DNA of 30,963 nucleotides from Prevotella sp. (lineage in GTDB: Bacteria; Bacteroidota; Bacteroidia; Bacteroidales; Bacteroidaceae), in assembly GCA_017428805.1 (NCBI GenBank), contig JAFRQC010000137.1, forward strand, positions 1 through 30,963, read 5' to 3'. Shown here one piece after another: positions 21,953 to 30,963 of this stretch; the stretch's first letter is position 1, and every line of letters begins with the position of its first letter. The notes below the pieces were generated by a model that ran no database searches, was not told the origin of the DNA, and saw nothing but the letters and a program-made list of their open reading frames with translations. The translations under genes and the position numbers were made by a program.

Positions 21953-24900
21953 ATGAAAAAGAGCAGTATTCTGATGATGTTGATGGCACTATTCGTGTCA
22001 GCTACATCCTTCGCCCAGGGAATCAAGGGCACTGTGATTGACGAGAACGGTGAGGCCGTGATCGGTGCGACCGTCAGCGACAAGGCTGATGCCAAGAACG
22101 CCACCATCACCGACTTCGACGGTAACTTCATCATCAACGTGAAGGCCGGACAGACGATCGTCGTCTCCTACATCGGCTACGAATCTCAGGAAGTGGCCGC
22201 TAAGAACGGTATGACCATTAGCCTGCAGCCAGACAACAAGGTGCTGGACGAGGTGGTGGTCGTGGGTTACGGTGTACAGAAGAAGAGCTCGGTGACGGGT
22301 GCCATCTCGCAGGTGAAGCCCGAGGACATCGAGAACCGTACCATCGCTAACGCCCAGCAGGCTCTGCAGGGCAAGACCTCGGGTGTGCAGGTGATCAGTA
22401 CCTCCGCAGCCCCGGGTTCATCTCCTACAGTGCGTGTGCGTGGTTATTCCTCTAATGCTAGTTCTAATCCTCTCTACGTTGTCGACGGTGTGCGCTTGAG
22501 CGACATCAGCGGTATCGACCCCTCGACCATCGCCTCTATGGAAATCCTGAAGGACGCTGCTTCGGCAGCCATCTACGGTGCTGAGGCTGGTAACGGCGTG
22601 GTGCTGATCACCACCAAGAAAGGTAAGGCCGGACAGGGCAAGATCGCCTACGACTTCCAGTGGACTGACGAGAGCCTGGCCAAGGTTCCCACGATGCTCA
22701 ACGCCCAGGAGTATATGAAGTATATGATTGAGGGTAAGCTCTTCACGCAGGAATTCATGGATGAGAACAGATATGGCAACACTGACACGAAATGGACTGA
22801 CGTGGCCTTCACTCACGGACACATGCAGAAGCACAACCTCTCGTTCACTGGCGGTAACGACCGTGGTAACTACTATCTGGCTCTCTCTTATCTGAGGAAC
22901 AACGGTATCGTGAAGGGTGACGCTGACCTCTACAAGCGTCTGACCGCCACCATCAACGGCGAGTATAAGATCAAGGACTGGCTGAAGGTGGGTACCACGA
23001 ACCAGGTGGAGAAGTACGACGTGCGTTCGGTGTCTTCCAACAATGAGTACGGTTCTCTGCTGACGGCTGTGCTGATGATGGATCCGCTGACACCGGAGTC
23101 TTACAGCAACGGCGTGCCTGAGACGGTTTCAGACCTGGTCGCTCAGGGCAAGCACCTGCTCCAGGACGAGGACGGCAACTACTACGGCACCTCCCAGTTC
23201 TACAAGGGTGAGCAGTACAACCCGCTGGTGATGCGCGACAACAACCTGTCGAAGAATGAGGGCTTCAACGTGACGGGATCTATCTACGGCGACTTCACGC
23301 TCATCCCCCATGTGACCGTCACCTCCCGCTTCGGCTATCGTCTGGGTGGCACGCGCAACGCTTCGACGAGCCTGCCCTTCTATGGCAACTCTACACAGAA
23401 CCGCGACTATGTGAGCCAGAGCAACACATCGAGCACCTCTATCTATTATCAGTGGGAGAACTTCGCCAACTACATGCAAACCTTTGCCGACAAGCATACT
23501 GTCAGCGCCATGGTCGGTATCTCCTTCCAGGACAGTGACTATGACTACGTGACCGGTAGCCTGAGTGACAACGGTGAGGACGCCCTGCTGAAGAACGATC
23601 CGCTGTTCTACTATCTGAACTATGCCAACGCCTCGGCCGTGAAAGGCGTGAGCGGTGAGACCACCAACACTACGAAATATTCTTACTTCGGCCGTGTGGG
23701 CTACGACTTCATGGGCCGCTATCTCTTCCAGGCTTCGCTCCGTGCTGATGCCGCCGACCTCTCGAAACTCTCCAAGAAGACCCGCTGGGGTTACTTCCCC
23801 GCTGTGTCAGTAGGTTGGACCATCAGCGAAGAGAAATTCTTCAATCCGATTAAGAAATGGTTTGACAGTTTGAAGTTCCGTGCCTCTTGGGGTCAGAACG
23901 GTAGCCTCTCCTCACTGAGCGGTTATCCTTACAGCACCGACATGACGCAGGGTGGTCTCTATCCCTTCACCTCTGGTATCCAGTACACCCAGGGCGTTGC
24001 TCCCACATCGATGGGTAACGACGAGCTGAAATGGGAGACCTCTGAGCAGCTGAACTTCGGCTTCGACGGTATCCTCCTCGGCGGACGCCTGACCTTCGGC
24101 ATCGACTACTTCATCAAGAAGACTAAGGACCTGCTCGTATCAGGAACCACACCGTCGCTCATCATCGGTGGTACGACATCACCCATCAACGCCGGTAACG
24201 TGGAGAACAAGGGCTTCGAGCTCGAACTCGGCTGGCGCGACCATATCGGTGATTTCAACTATAGCGTCCGTGGTAACTTCTCGACGCTATCGAATGAGGT
24301 GACCTTCCTTGATCCTTCACTCGTACGTCTGGGCGGTACTGGCTTCCACACCTATACCATCACCTACTTCGAGAAGGGCTATCCCGTGTACTACTTCCGT
24401 GGCTATCAGTTCGATAAGATCAATCCTGAGACCGGTGATCCGATGTTCAAGGACCTGAACGGTGACGGTGTGGTAAATGACGACGACCGTACTGATATCG
24501 GCAACGCCATTCCCAAAGTGACCTATGGTCTCACGATTACTGCTGCCTACAAGGGCTTCGACCTGACCATCTTCGGCACAGGTGCTGCAGGCAACAAGAT
24601 TTTCAACTGTATCAACCGTCCGGACTACGCCACCTCCAACAAGATGAAGGAAGTGCTGTACGAAGACCGCTGGACGGAGAGCAACAAGAGCGGCTCCAAG
24701 CCCCGTGCAGGTGCTAACGACATGGATAAGTACGCCGACTCCGATGCCATGGTCTATAGCGGCAACTACTTCAAGTTCAAGCAGATCCAGCTGGGTTACA
24801 CCCTGCCGAAGAACCTGCTGAGCAAGGTTGGTATCACTCACTGCCGTGTTTACGGTTCTCTCGACGACTTCTTCACGATCAGCAGCTATCCCGGCTTCGA

Positions 24901-25000
24901 TCCCGAGGCTTCGGCCAATGCCCTCTCTGGTATGGGTATCGACAAGGGCGCTTATCCTACATCTAAGAAGTTGGTGCTGGGCTTCAACGTCGAATTCTAA
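21953..25000 (+). CDS. SusC-like TonB-dependent glycan transporter
   Basis: A 1015-residue outer-membrane protein. The signal peptide ends SATSFAQ (about residue 22); a carboxypeptidase-regulatory-like domain follows (IKGTVIDENGEAVIGATV, about 23-95), then the SusC signature DEVVVVGYGVQKKSSVTGAI and the plug with RVRGYSSNASSNPLYVVDGV and ILKDAASAAIYGAEAGNGVV. The remainder is a 22-strand-type barrel ending in the aromatic terminus LVLGFNVEF. It imports oligosaccharides together with the SusD lipoprotein encoded 38 bp downstream. Codon use and GC content match its neighbours in the locus. The start was chosen for the signal peptide; the leader is 70-80 bases. The substrate is not readable, but the esterase and GH3 neighbours suggest a decorated plant hemicellulose. 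Confidence 0.96.
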   Translation: MKKSSILMMLMALFVSATSFAQGIKGTVIDENGEAVIGATVSDKADAKNATITDFDGNFIINVKAGQTIVVSYIGYESQEVAAKNGMTISLQPDNKVLDEVVVVGYGVQKKSSVTGAISQVKPEDIENRTIANAQQALQGKTSGVQVISTSAAPGSSPTVRVRGYSSNASSNPLYVVDGVRLSDISGIDPSTIASMEILKDAASAAIYGAEAGNGVVLITTKKGKAGQGKIAYDFQWTDESLAKVPTMLNAQEYMKYMIEGKLFTQEFMDENRYGNTDTKWTDVAFTHGHMQKHNLSFTGGNDRGNYYLALSYLRNNGIVKGDADLYKRLTATINGEYKIKDWLKVGTTNQVEKYDVRSVSSNNEYGSLLTAVLMMDPLTPESYSNGVPETVSDLVAQGKHLLQDEDGNYYGTSQFYKGEQYNPLVMRDNNLSKNEGFNVTGSIYGDFTLIPHVTVTSRFGYRLGGTRNASTSLPFYGNSTQNRDYVSQSNTSSTSIYYQWENFANYMQTFADKHTVSAMVGISFQDSDYDYVTGSLSDNGEDALLKNDPLFYYLNYANASAVKGVSGETTNTTKYSYFGRVGYDFMGRYLFQASLRADAADLSKLSKKTRWGYFPAVSVGWTISEEKFFNPIKKWFDSLKFRASWGQNGSLSSLSGYPYSTDMTQGGLYPFTSGIQYTQGVAPTSMGNDELKWETSEQLNFGFDGILLGGRLTFGIDYFIKKTKDLLVSGTTPSLIIGGTTSPINAGNVENKGFELELGWRDHIGDFNYSVRGNFSTLSNEVTFLDPSLVRLGGTGFHTYTITYFEKGYPVYYFRGYQFDKINPETGDPMFKDLNGDGVVNDDDRTDIGNAIPKVTYGLTITAAYKGFDLTIFGTGAAGNKIFNCINRPDYATSNKMKEVLYEDRWTESNKSGSKPRAGANDMDKYADSDAMVYSGNYFKFKQIQLGYTLPKNLLSKVGITHCRVYGSLDDFFTISSYPGFDPEASANALSGMGIDKGAYPTSKKLVLGFNVEF

Positions 25001-25038
25001 GGAACATCGCATTTCACGAATTAAAGGAATTATAAGTT

Positions 25039-26604
25039 ATGAAAAAGAATATATTATATATCGCATTGCTGGCTGTGGTATCGCTGATGACTGTAAGCTG
25101 CGAAAGCAAGCTCGACATCGAGAAGCACGGCAACATGGGTAGCATGGACACATACTACACCACTGACGAGAATATTAACTCGGCTTCGGCAGCTCTTTAT
25201 CTGTCGGTAAGGTCGAACTACTTCACCTGGTATTTCCTCAAGAACCTGCTTTCAGACGATGTTTGGTGCGGTGGTGGCCAGCGTGGTGACAACGGTGAGA
25301 TGGAGAAACTCAACGAGTACACTTACGACTCGAACCACGGTTCGATTGAGGGTGTCTATTCCGGACTCTATTCGGTGATCTACAATGCCAACCTCATCAT
25401 TGATATGACTCAGGGTGACACGCCCGTGATGAAGCATGCCATCAACGAGGCCAAGGTGTTCCGTGCATGGGCTCACTTCGAACTCGTCAGCCTCTGGGGT
25501 ACCGCTCCAATAGTGGATCATCTGCTGACACCCGACGAGTACCGTCAGGGTAACAGCGACCCCGCAGCGACATGGGCTTTCGTCGAGAAGGATCTGACAG
25601 AGGCCATCAACAGCGGTACACTGCCCTCTAAGAGCAGCGTCAATGACGCGGAGACAGGTATACGTGCCACCAAGGAGTTCGCACAGGCACTGCTGGGTAA
25701 GGCTTACCTTTTCCAGGGTAAGTACAGCGAGGCTGCCTCGATGCTCGACAACGTGATCAACTCTAACAAGTACGCCCTCTTCTCTGGCGAATATGACCAG
25801 CAGTTCCACGCCGCCGCCAACAACAACTGTGAGTCGGTGTTCGAACTCCAGAAGCGTTACGACACAGAGCAGATGTGGAACCAGATGGACATGGTGTACA
25901 TCATGCAGGGCTGGCGTTCTGACAAGCTGAAGTATAAGGGAACGGCTGCCGATGTGCTCGCTACGGGTACATACGGCTTCCTGAACCCACGTAAGTCGCT
26001 CTATGATGCCTTCGTAGAGTGGGAGGGTGCCGACGGATACCGTCTGAACAAGAGCGTGCTGACCTATCAGCAGCTCCAGGAACTCGGTGTGAGTATCTCA
26101 GGTAGTAACGCCGTCTATGGTGACGAGGGTTACTTCTACTGGAAGACGCAGTCATACAAGGAAGACTGTGTGACGGATATGTCGTTCTTCCAGGCCGGAC
26201 AGTTCATCGACCTGAAGATCATGCGCTATGCCGAGGTGCTGCTGATGGCTGCCGAGGCTCAGTTGCAGGCTGGCAACAGCGGCAAGGCCCTCGACTACAT
26301 CAACCAGATCCGTACCCGTGCCCAGGAGCAGCCGCTGACAGCTGTCACCCTCGATGACATCAAGACGGAGAAGCGTCTGGAACTCTGTTGCGAGGCCATA
26401 CGCTATCAGGACCTCGTGCGCTGGAACGATGCCAAGAGCGCCATGGCTGAACAGGGAAAGCAGGTTCCAGCCTTCACCACTGACGGTGTACAGTGGAACT
26501 GGCAGAACTCGGTCTATGGTTTCAAGGACAAGCACATGCTCCTGCCCATCCCTCTCAAGGAACTCGAACTCAATCCTAACATGAAGCAGAATCCCGGTTG
26601 GTAA
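25039..26604 (+). CDS. SusD/RagB-like glycan-binding lipoprotein
   Basis: A 521-residue outer-membrane lipoprotein with lipobox LMTVSC (Cys21). The N-terminal helix region contains NLLSDDVWCGG, and the family core follows (AKVFRAWAHFELVSLWG, AQALLGKAYLFQGKY for the TPR-like helices). Near the C-terminus lie MRYAEVLLMAAEAQL, TEKRLELCCEAIRYQDLVRW and the closing LPIPLKELELNPNMKQNPGW, all typical of SusD. It acts as the lid on SusC, capturing glycan at the cell surface. It is transcribed with susC (38 bp gap). Confidence 0.96.
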   Translation: MKKNILYIALLAVVSLMTVSCESKLDIEKHGNMGSMDTYYTTDENINSASAALYLSVRSNYFTWYFLKNLLSDDVWCGGGQRGDNGEMEKLNEYTYDSNHGSIEGVYSGLYSVIYNANLIIDMTQGDTPVMKHAINEAKVFRAWAHFELVSLWGTAPIVDHLLTPDEYRQGNSDPAATWAFVEKDLTEAINSGTLPSKSSVNDAETGIRATKEFAQALLGKAYLFQGKYSEAASMLDNVINSNKYALFSGEYDQQFHAAANNNCESVFELQKRYDTEQMWNQMDMVYIMQGWRSDKLKYKGTAADVLATGTYGFLNPRKSLYDAFVEWEGADGYRLNKSVLTYQQLQELGVSISGSNAVYGDEGYFYWKTQSYKEDCVTDMSFFQAGQFIDLKIMRYAEVLLMAAEAQLQAGNSGKALDYINQIRTRAQEQPLTAVTLDDIKTEKRLELCCEAIRYQDLVRWNDAKSAMAEQGKQVPAFTTDGVQWNWQNSVYGFKDKHMLLPIPLKELELNPNMKQNPGW

Positions 26605-26645
26605 ATTTTAACTAATAATGGTGCAGGGATTTCAAAAAACATTTG

Positions 26646-26654
26646 TATCTTTGC
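26646..26654 (+). promoter_or_regulatory. Promoter -7 box of the esterase gene
   Basis: TATCTTTGC, 18 bp before the ATG at 26673. GGTGCA (26620-26625) and TGCACC (26652-26657) form an inverted repeat bracketing the core promoter. It suggests that the esterase and GH3 genes can be expressed apart from susCD. Confidence 0.55.
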
Positions 26655-26669
26655 ACCATGAATAACTAA

Positions 26670-27890
<1,221 letters not shown>

Positions 27891-27897
27891 TAAATAC

Positions 27898-27971
27898 GAC
27901 CACTAATTACACTAATTTCACGAATTATTCTGTGCGCAGCAAAATTAGTTTAATTAGTATAATTAGTGGTC
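27898..27971. repeat. Inverted repeat between the esterase and GH3 genes
   Basis: GACCACTAATTA (27898-27909) is matched exactly by TAATTAGTGGTC (27960-27971); the inner part is AATTAG/CTAATT-rich. The GH3 start codon follows 20 bp later. It may act as a processing or attenuation structure, or belong to the dispersed hairpin repeats like 13801-13877. The frame through it from 27932 is not taken as coding. Confidence 0.6.
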
Positions 27972-27991
27972 AATTAAAAAATCACAGTCTT

Positions 27992-30379
27992 ATGAAGAAA
28001 TCCATTATGATCCTTAGTGTCGCAGGCCTGTTCGCAGCCTGCGCTGCAACAGACAAGGCTCCTGTACAGAAGTCCCTCAACCAGGAGGAAGTGATGTCAA
28101 AGATGTCGCTCGAAGACAAGGCCCACTTCGTCATCGGTACAGGTATGGCCGGTTTCTCTGGCAATGACGCCGTCATTGGCGCCACCCGCAGTCTCGTGCC
28201 TGGTGCCGCTGGTACCACCTATCCTCTTGACTCTCTCGGCATCCCTGCCATCGTACTCGCCGACGGTCCTGCCGGACTCCGTATCGATGCAACGCGTGAG
28301 GGTGACTCTGCCACCTATTACTGCACACACTTCCCCATCGGCACCCTGCTCGCCTCTACCTGGAACACCCAGCTCGTGGAGGAGGTTGGTGAGGCTATCG
28401 GCGAAGAGGTGAAGGAGTATGGTGCCGACGTACTGCTGGCGCCTGCCCTGAACATTATGCGTAACCCCCTCTGCGGACGTAACTTCGAGTACTACTCTGA
28501 GGATCCTGTGGTGGCAGGTAAGACCGCTGGTGCCTATATCACTGGTGTCCAGAAAAACGATGTCGGCACGAGCATCAAGCACTTCGCTGCCAACAACCAG
28601 GAGACGAACCGTATGAACAACGATGCCCGCATCTCCCAGCGTGCCCTCCGTGAGATCTACCTCAAGGGTTTCGAGATCGCCATCAAGGAGAGCAAGCCCT
28701 GGACGGTGATGACCTCTTATAACTATATCAACGGTGTCTATTCATCTGAGAGCAAAGACCTCGTGCAGACCATCCTCCGCGATGAGTGGGGCTACGAGGG
28801 AACCGTGATGACAGACTGGTTCGGAGGTAAGGACGGTGCTGTCCAGATGTGGGCTGGCAACGACATGTTGCAGCCTGGTAAGGCCGAGCAGTTCGACTCC
28901 ATCGTCGCTAGTGTGAAGAGCGGCAAGCTCGCTGAGGCCGATCTCGACCGCAACGTCGCCCGCATCCTCAGTCTCATCGAGAAGAGTCCCCGCTATCAGG
29001 GTTATCAGTACTCCAACAAGCCCGATCTCAAGGCTCACGCCGAGGTCACCCGTCAGTCTGCTGCTGAGGGTATGGTGCTGATGAAAAATGAAAAAATTAA
29101 AAAATTAGAAAATGAAAAGGCTGTGCTGCCGTTTGCTGAGACCGTGAAGAACGTCGCCCTCTATGGCAATACCTCTTACGACTTCATCGCCGGCGGTACG
29201 GGTTCAGGCAATGTGAACCATGCCTATGTCGTCTCTCTGCTCGATGGTCTGAAGAACGGTGGCTACATTGTCTCCGAGGAGCTGAAGACCACCTACGAGA
29301 CTTATATCGCCGATGCCAAGAAAGCTGCCGAGGCTGCTGCTGAGGCCGCTGTCAAGAAGGATCCGAAGAATGCCATGCTGATGCGCTTCCTGCCGCAGCC
29401 GCTGCCCGCAGAGAAGCTGTTTACCGCTGACGAGCTGACAGCTCAGGCTGAGAAGGCTGATGTCGCCGTGATCACCCTCGGACGCCTCTCTGGTGAGTTC
29501 CTCGACCGTAATGTTTCCAACTTCAACCTCAGCGCTTCTGAGCGTTCACTCATCGAACAGGTGTGCGACGTCTATCACAAGGCTGGCAAGCAGGTGGTGG
29601 TGCTGCTGAACATCGGTGGTGTCATCGAGACCGCTTCTTGGCGTGAGCTGCCCGATGCTATCCTTTGCGCCTGGCAGGCTGGACAGGAGGGTGGTAACTC
29701 TGTCGTCGATGTGCTGAGTGGCAAGCAGTCGCCCTCTGGTAAGTTCACCATGACGTGGCCCGTTCGCTTCACCGATGCTTACTCTTCCAAGAACTTCCCC
29801 ATCGATCAGGATCCCCGCATCGATATGATGAACCAGGGGCAGAAGGGTAATGTCCGTACCGTCGATTACACCGAGTACGAGGAAGACATCTACGTCGGCT
29901 ATCGTTACTTCGACAGCTTTGAGGTGCCCGTGGCTTATCCCTTCGGCTATGGCCTGAGCTACACCACCTTCGAGTATGCTGATGCCAAGGTTGCTGACAA
30001 GGGCGAGGGCTACGAGGTCACCGTCACTGTCAAGAACACTGGCGACCGTGAAGGCAAGGAGGTCGTAGAGCTCTATGTCGCTGCACCTGACTCAAAGGCT
30101 GCCAACAAGCCTGTGAAGGAACTCAAGGCCTTCGCCAAGACGAAGAACCTGAAGCCCGGTGAGAGCGAGACCGTCAAGATGGAAGTGAAGGCTGCCGACC
30201 TCGCCTCGTTCGACGAAGCTGCCTCTGCGTGGGTGGTTGCCGAGGGTGAATACCAGTTCCTCGTCGCTGCCTCTGCAGCAGACATCAAGGCTACACTGTC
30301 TGCTGCCGTCAAGGCCAGCACTGTCAAGGCTAACGATGTCCTGAAACCCCAAACCCCGCTGAACCTTCTGAAGCGTTAG
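27992..30379 (+). CDS. Glycoside hydrolase family 3 (beta-glucosidase/beta-xylosidase type) lipoprotein
   Basis: A 795-residue enzyme, likely anchored through a lipobox (LFAACAA, Cys17) and facing the periplasm. The N-terminal GH3 barrel has DGPAGLR, KHFAANNQETNR (K197/H198) and the nucleophile D275 in TVMTDWFGG. The C-terminal GH3 domain begins SAAEGMVLMKNE, with the acid/base region further on, and a fibronectin III-like domain closes the protein (EDIYVGYRYFDSF, YPFGYGLSYTTFEY, then VTVKNTGDREGKEVVELYV). It removes terminal sugars from imported oligosaccharides; the exact sugar is not certain. The start is at 27992 because MKKSIMILSV opens the lipoprotein signal; a longer frame from 27932 translates a repeat. 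A short repeat (29081-29119) adds EKIKKLENEKA in the loop where family members read KN-LPL. Confidence 0.93.
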   Translation: MKKSIMILSVAGLFAACAATDKAPVQKSLNQEEVMSKMSLEDKAHFVIGTGMAGFSGNDAVIGATRSLVPGAAGTTYPLDSLGIPAIVLADGPAGLRIDATREGDSATYYCTHFPIGTLLASTWNTQLVEEVGEAIGEEVKEYGADVLLAPALNIMRNPLCGRNFEYYSEDPVVAGKTAGAYITGVQKNDVGTSIKHFAANNQETNRMNNDARISQRALREIYLKGFEIAIKESKPWTVMTSYNYINGVYSSESKDLVQTILRDEWGYEGTVMTDWFGGKDGAVQMWAGNDMLQPGKAEQFDSIVASVKSGKLAEADLDRNVARILSLIEKSPRYQGYQYSNKPDLKAHAEVTRQSAAEGMVLMKNEKIKKLENEKAVLPFAETVKNVALYGNTSYDFIAGGTGSGNVNHAYVVSLLDGLKNGGYIVSEELKTTYETYIADAKKAAEAAAEAAVKKDPKNAMLMRFLPQPLPAEKLFTADELTAQAEKADVAVITLGRLSGEFLDRNVSNFNLSASERSLIEQVCDVYHKAGKQVVVLLNIGGVIETASWRELPDAILCAWQAGQEGGNSVVDVLSGKQSPSGKFTMTWPVRFTDAYSSKNFPIDQDPRIDMMNQGQKGNVRTVDYTEYEEDIYVGYRYFDSFEVPVAYPFGYGLSYTTFEYADAKVADKGEGYEVTVTVKNTGDREGKEVVELYVAAPDSKAANKPVKELKAFAKTKNLKPGESETVKMEVKAADLASFDEAASAWVVAEGEYQFLVAASAADIKATLSAAVKASTVKANDVLKPQTPLNLLKR
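29081..29119. repeat. AAAATGA/AATTAAAA octamer repeat inside the GH3 gene
   Basis: ATGAAAAATGAAAAAATTAA and following units encode MKNEKIKKLENEK, a run of Lys/Glu/Asn in an otherwise GC-rich gene. Family members have only a few residues between the VL-KN motif and LP, so about ten codons look inserted. Confidence 0.6.
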
Positions 30380-30382
30380 CTT

Positions 30383-30493
30383 TTTCCCCTCCTGAGTTAG
30401 GAGGGGTCAGGGGTGGTCTGATACACCTCAGACTCTGCTTAAGAATCTGCGCTTGCTCAGACCCCCTCTGGCTCCCCCTACTCAGGGTAGAAA
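30383..30493. repeat. Palindromic dispersed repeat after the GH3 gene, two inverted units
   Basis: Unit A (30383-30432, CCCCTCCTGAGTTAGGAGGGG core) matches, in reverse, the centre of the insertion in the flippase gene (7980-8028), including TCAGACCACCCC and CTCAG flanks. Unit B (about 30455-30493, CAGACCCCCTCTGGCTCCCC) is a weaker inverted copy, so the pair can fold into one long hairpin. It may also end the susCD transcript. Confidence 0.7.
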
Positions 30494-30562
30494 CAATTAC
30501 AATCTTCCTCTGCTCAGCCGAGCGGGGGATTATTGTTCTTTGTAAAAAATTTGAATAATTCT

Positions 30563-30594
30563 TTTGTTGTTTTAAAAATTCTTCGTACTTTTGC
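30563..30594 (+). promoter_or_regulatory. Consensus promoter of the right-edge gene
   Basis: TTTG at 30563-30566, 19 bp, then TACTTTTGC at 30586-30594: the clearest promoter of the window. The start codon lies at 30641. Confidence 0.75.
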
Positions 30595-30640
30595 AGCGAA
30601 ATAAGGCAAACTTTTTGCTGTTTCGCTAAAAAGACCGTGT

Positions 30641-30963
30641 ATGAATAAGATCGCTCGTGTGTTGTTTCTGACACTCCTGCTGTTGGCGACAGGAGCATCT
30701 CACCATTGGGCAGGAGAGCAGTTGCCTCCTAAGCTTCAGTCTATCACTGATGAAGCCTACCGTGCTTACAGCGCCCGGGAGACGGAAAACTTTTTCGAGA
30801 CTATCCAGCAGATCAAGGCTGCCACCGAGTTCTCCCAATATCAGGAGACCTACTATCGGGCTTGCAGCTACGAGGCCATCTATATGTTTGAGTATGTCAA
30901 TCGTCAGAAAGGCGTCGAGCTGTCACACGCCATTTACCATCACGCCAAGGAGAACAAGAGCAA
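30641..30963 (+). CDS. N-terminus of a secreted or membrane protein, cut by the window end
   Basis: 107 codons are visible and the gene continues beyond the window. It begins MNKIARVLFLTLLLLATGAS, a signal peptide or first membrane helix, and continues with helix-rich sequence (PPKLQSITDEAYRAYSARE, then QYQETYYRACSYEAIYMFEY). The helical repeat-like character after a signal is seen in the periplasmic sensor part of Bacteroidales histidine kinases, but no kinase motif is in view, so this is only a guess. It has its own strong promoter. Confidence 0.7.
   Translation, partial: MNKIARVLFLTLLLLATGASHHWAGEQLPPKLQSITDEAYRAYSARETENFFETIQQIKAATEFSQYQETYYRACSYEAIYMFEYVNRQKGVELSHAIYHHAKENKS

Noticed and set aside
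27932..27991. 20-residue extension of the GH3 protein
   Set aside because: It lies in an inverted repeat and would hide the lipoprotein signal that starts at 27992.

Overview
The window looks like chromosomal DNA of a member of the Bacteroidales, most likely Prevotella or a close relative. The signs are Bacteroidetes-type promoters (TTTG, about 19-20 bp, then TAnnTTTGC) with short leaders, a SusC/SusD pair with a divergent hybrid two-component system, a 5-fold beta-flower-like repeat protein, and many short dispersed repeats. No rRNA, tRNA or CRISPR array was seen.

Layout. (1) Positions 1-62 hold the 5' end of a probable IS protein on the minus strand, followed by a gene-free stretch with a short promoter-plus-hairpin unit. 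(2) Positions 419-6054 (minus) form a compact, AT-rich, four-gene restriction-modification operon of LlaJI type: two C5-cytosine methyltransferases, a McrB-like AAA+ GTPase and a McrC/LlaJI-like nuclease, joined by 4-8 bp overlaps. (3) Positions 6055-7345 are a 1.3 kb gene-free boundary with two inverted-repeat elements. (4) Positions 7346-14936 are a surface-polysaccharide cluster: Wzx-type flippase, acyltransferase, LicD phosphotransferase, an opine-dehydrogenase-like enzyme, a fusion of a nucleotidyltransferase with a CobD-like PLP enzyme, and a glycosyltransferase. (5) Positions 14933-21647 (minus) hold a hybrid two-component regulator (HTCS), an FAH-family hydrolase, a beta-flower protein and a polytopic membrane protein. 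(6) Positions 21953-30379 (plus) are a polysaccharide utilisation locus: SusC, SusD, a CE1-like esterase and a GH3 glycosidase. (7) A truncated signal-peptide protein starts at 30641.

How it works together. The RM operon should protect against foreign DNA. The LicD, opine-dehydrogenase-like and cytidylyltransferase/CobD-like genes read best as a pathway that makes a CDP-activated phospho-amino-alcohol and moves it onto a glycan. The HTCS should sense a plant-glycan oligosaccharide and switch on the divergent susCD operon, whose esterase and GH3 enzyme trim the imported glycan.

The most unusual signal is a set of short dispersed repeats of about 37-41 bp, built from 7-8 bp units, lying in frame inside at least six genes. 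Copies of one family have the same length, different families share the same 8 bp tail, and one copy has an apparent 7 bp target duplication. In the flippase gene two inverted copies flank a palindromic repeat and together add 46 codons.
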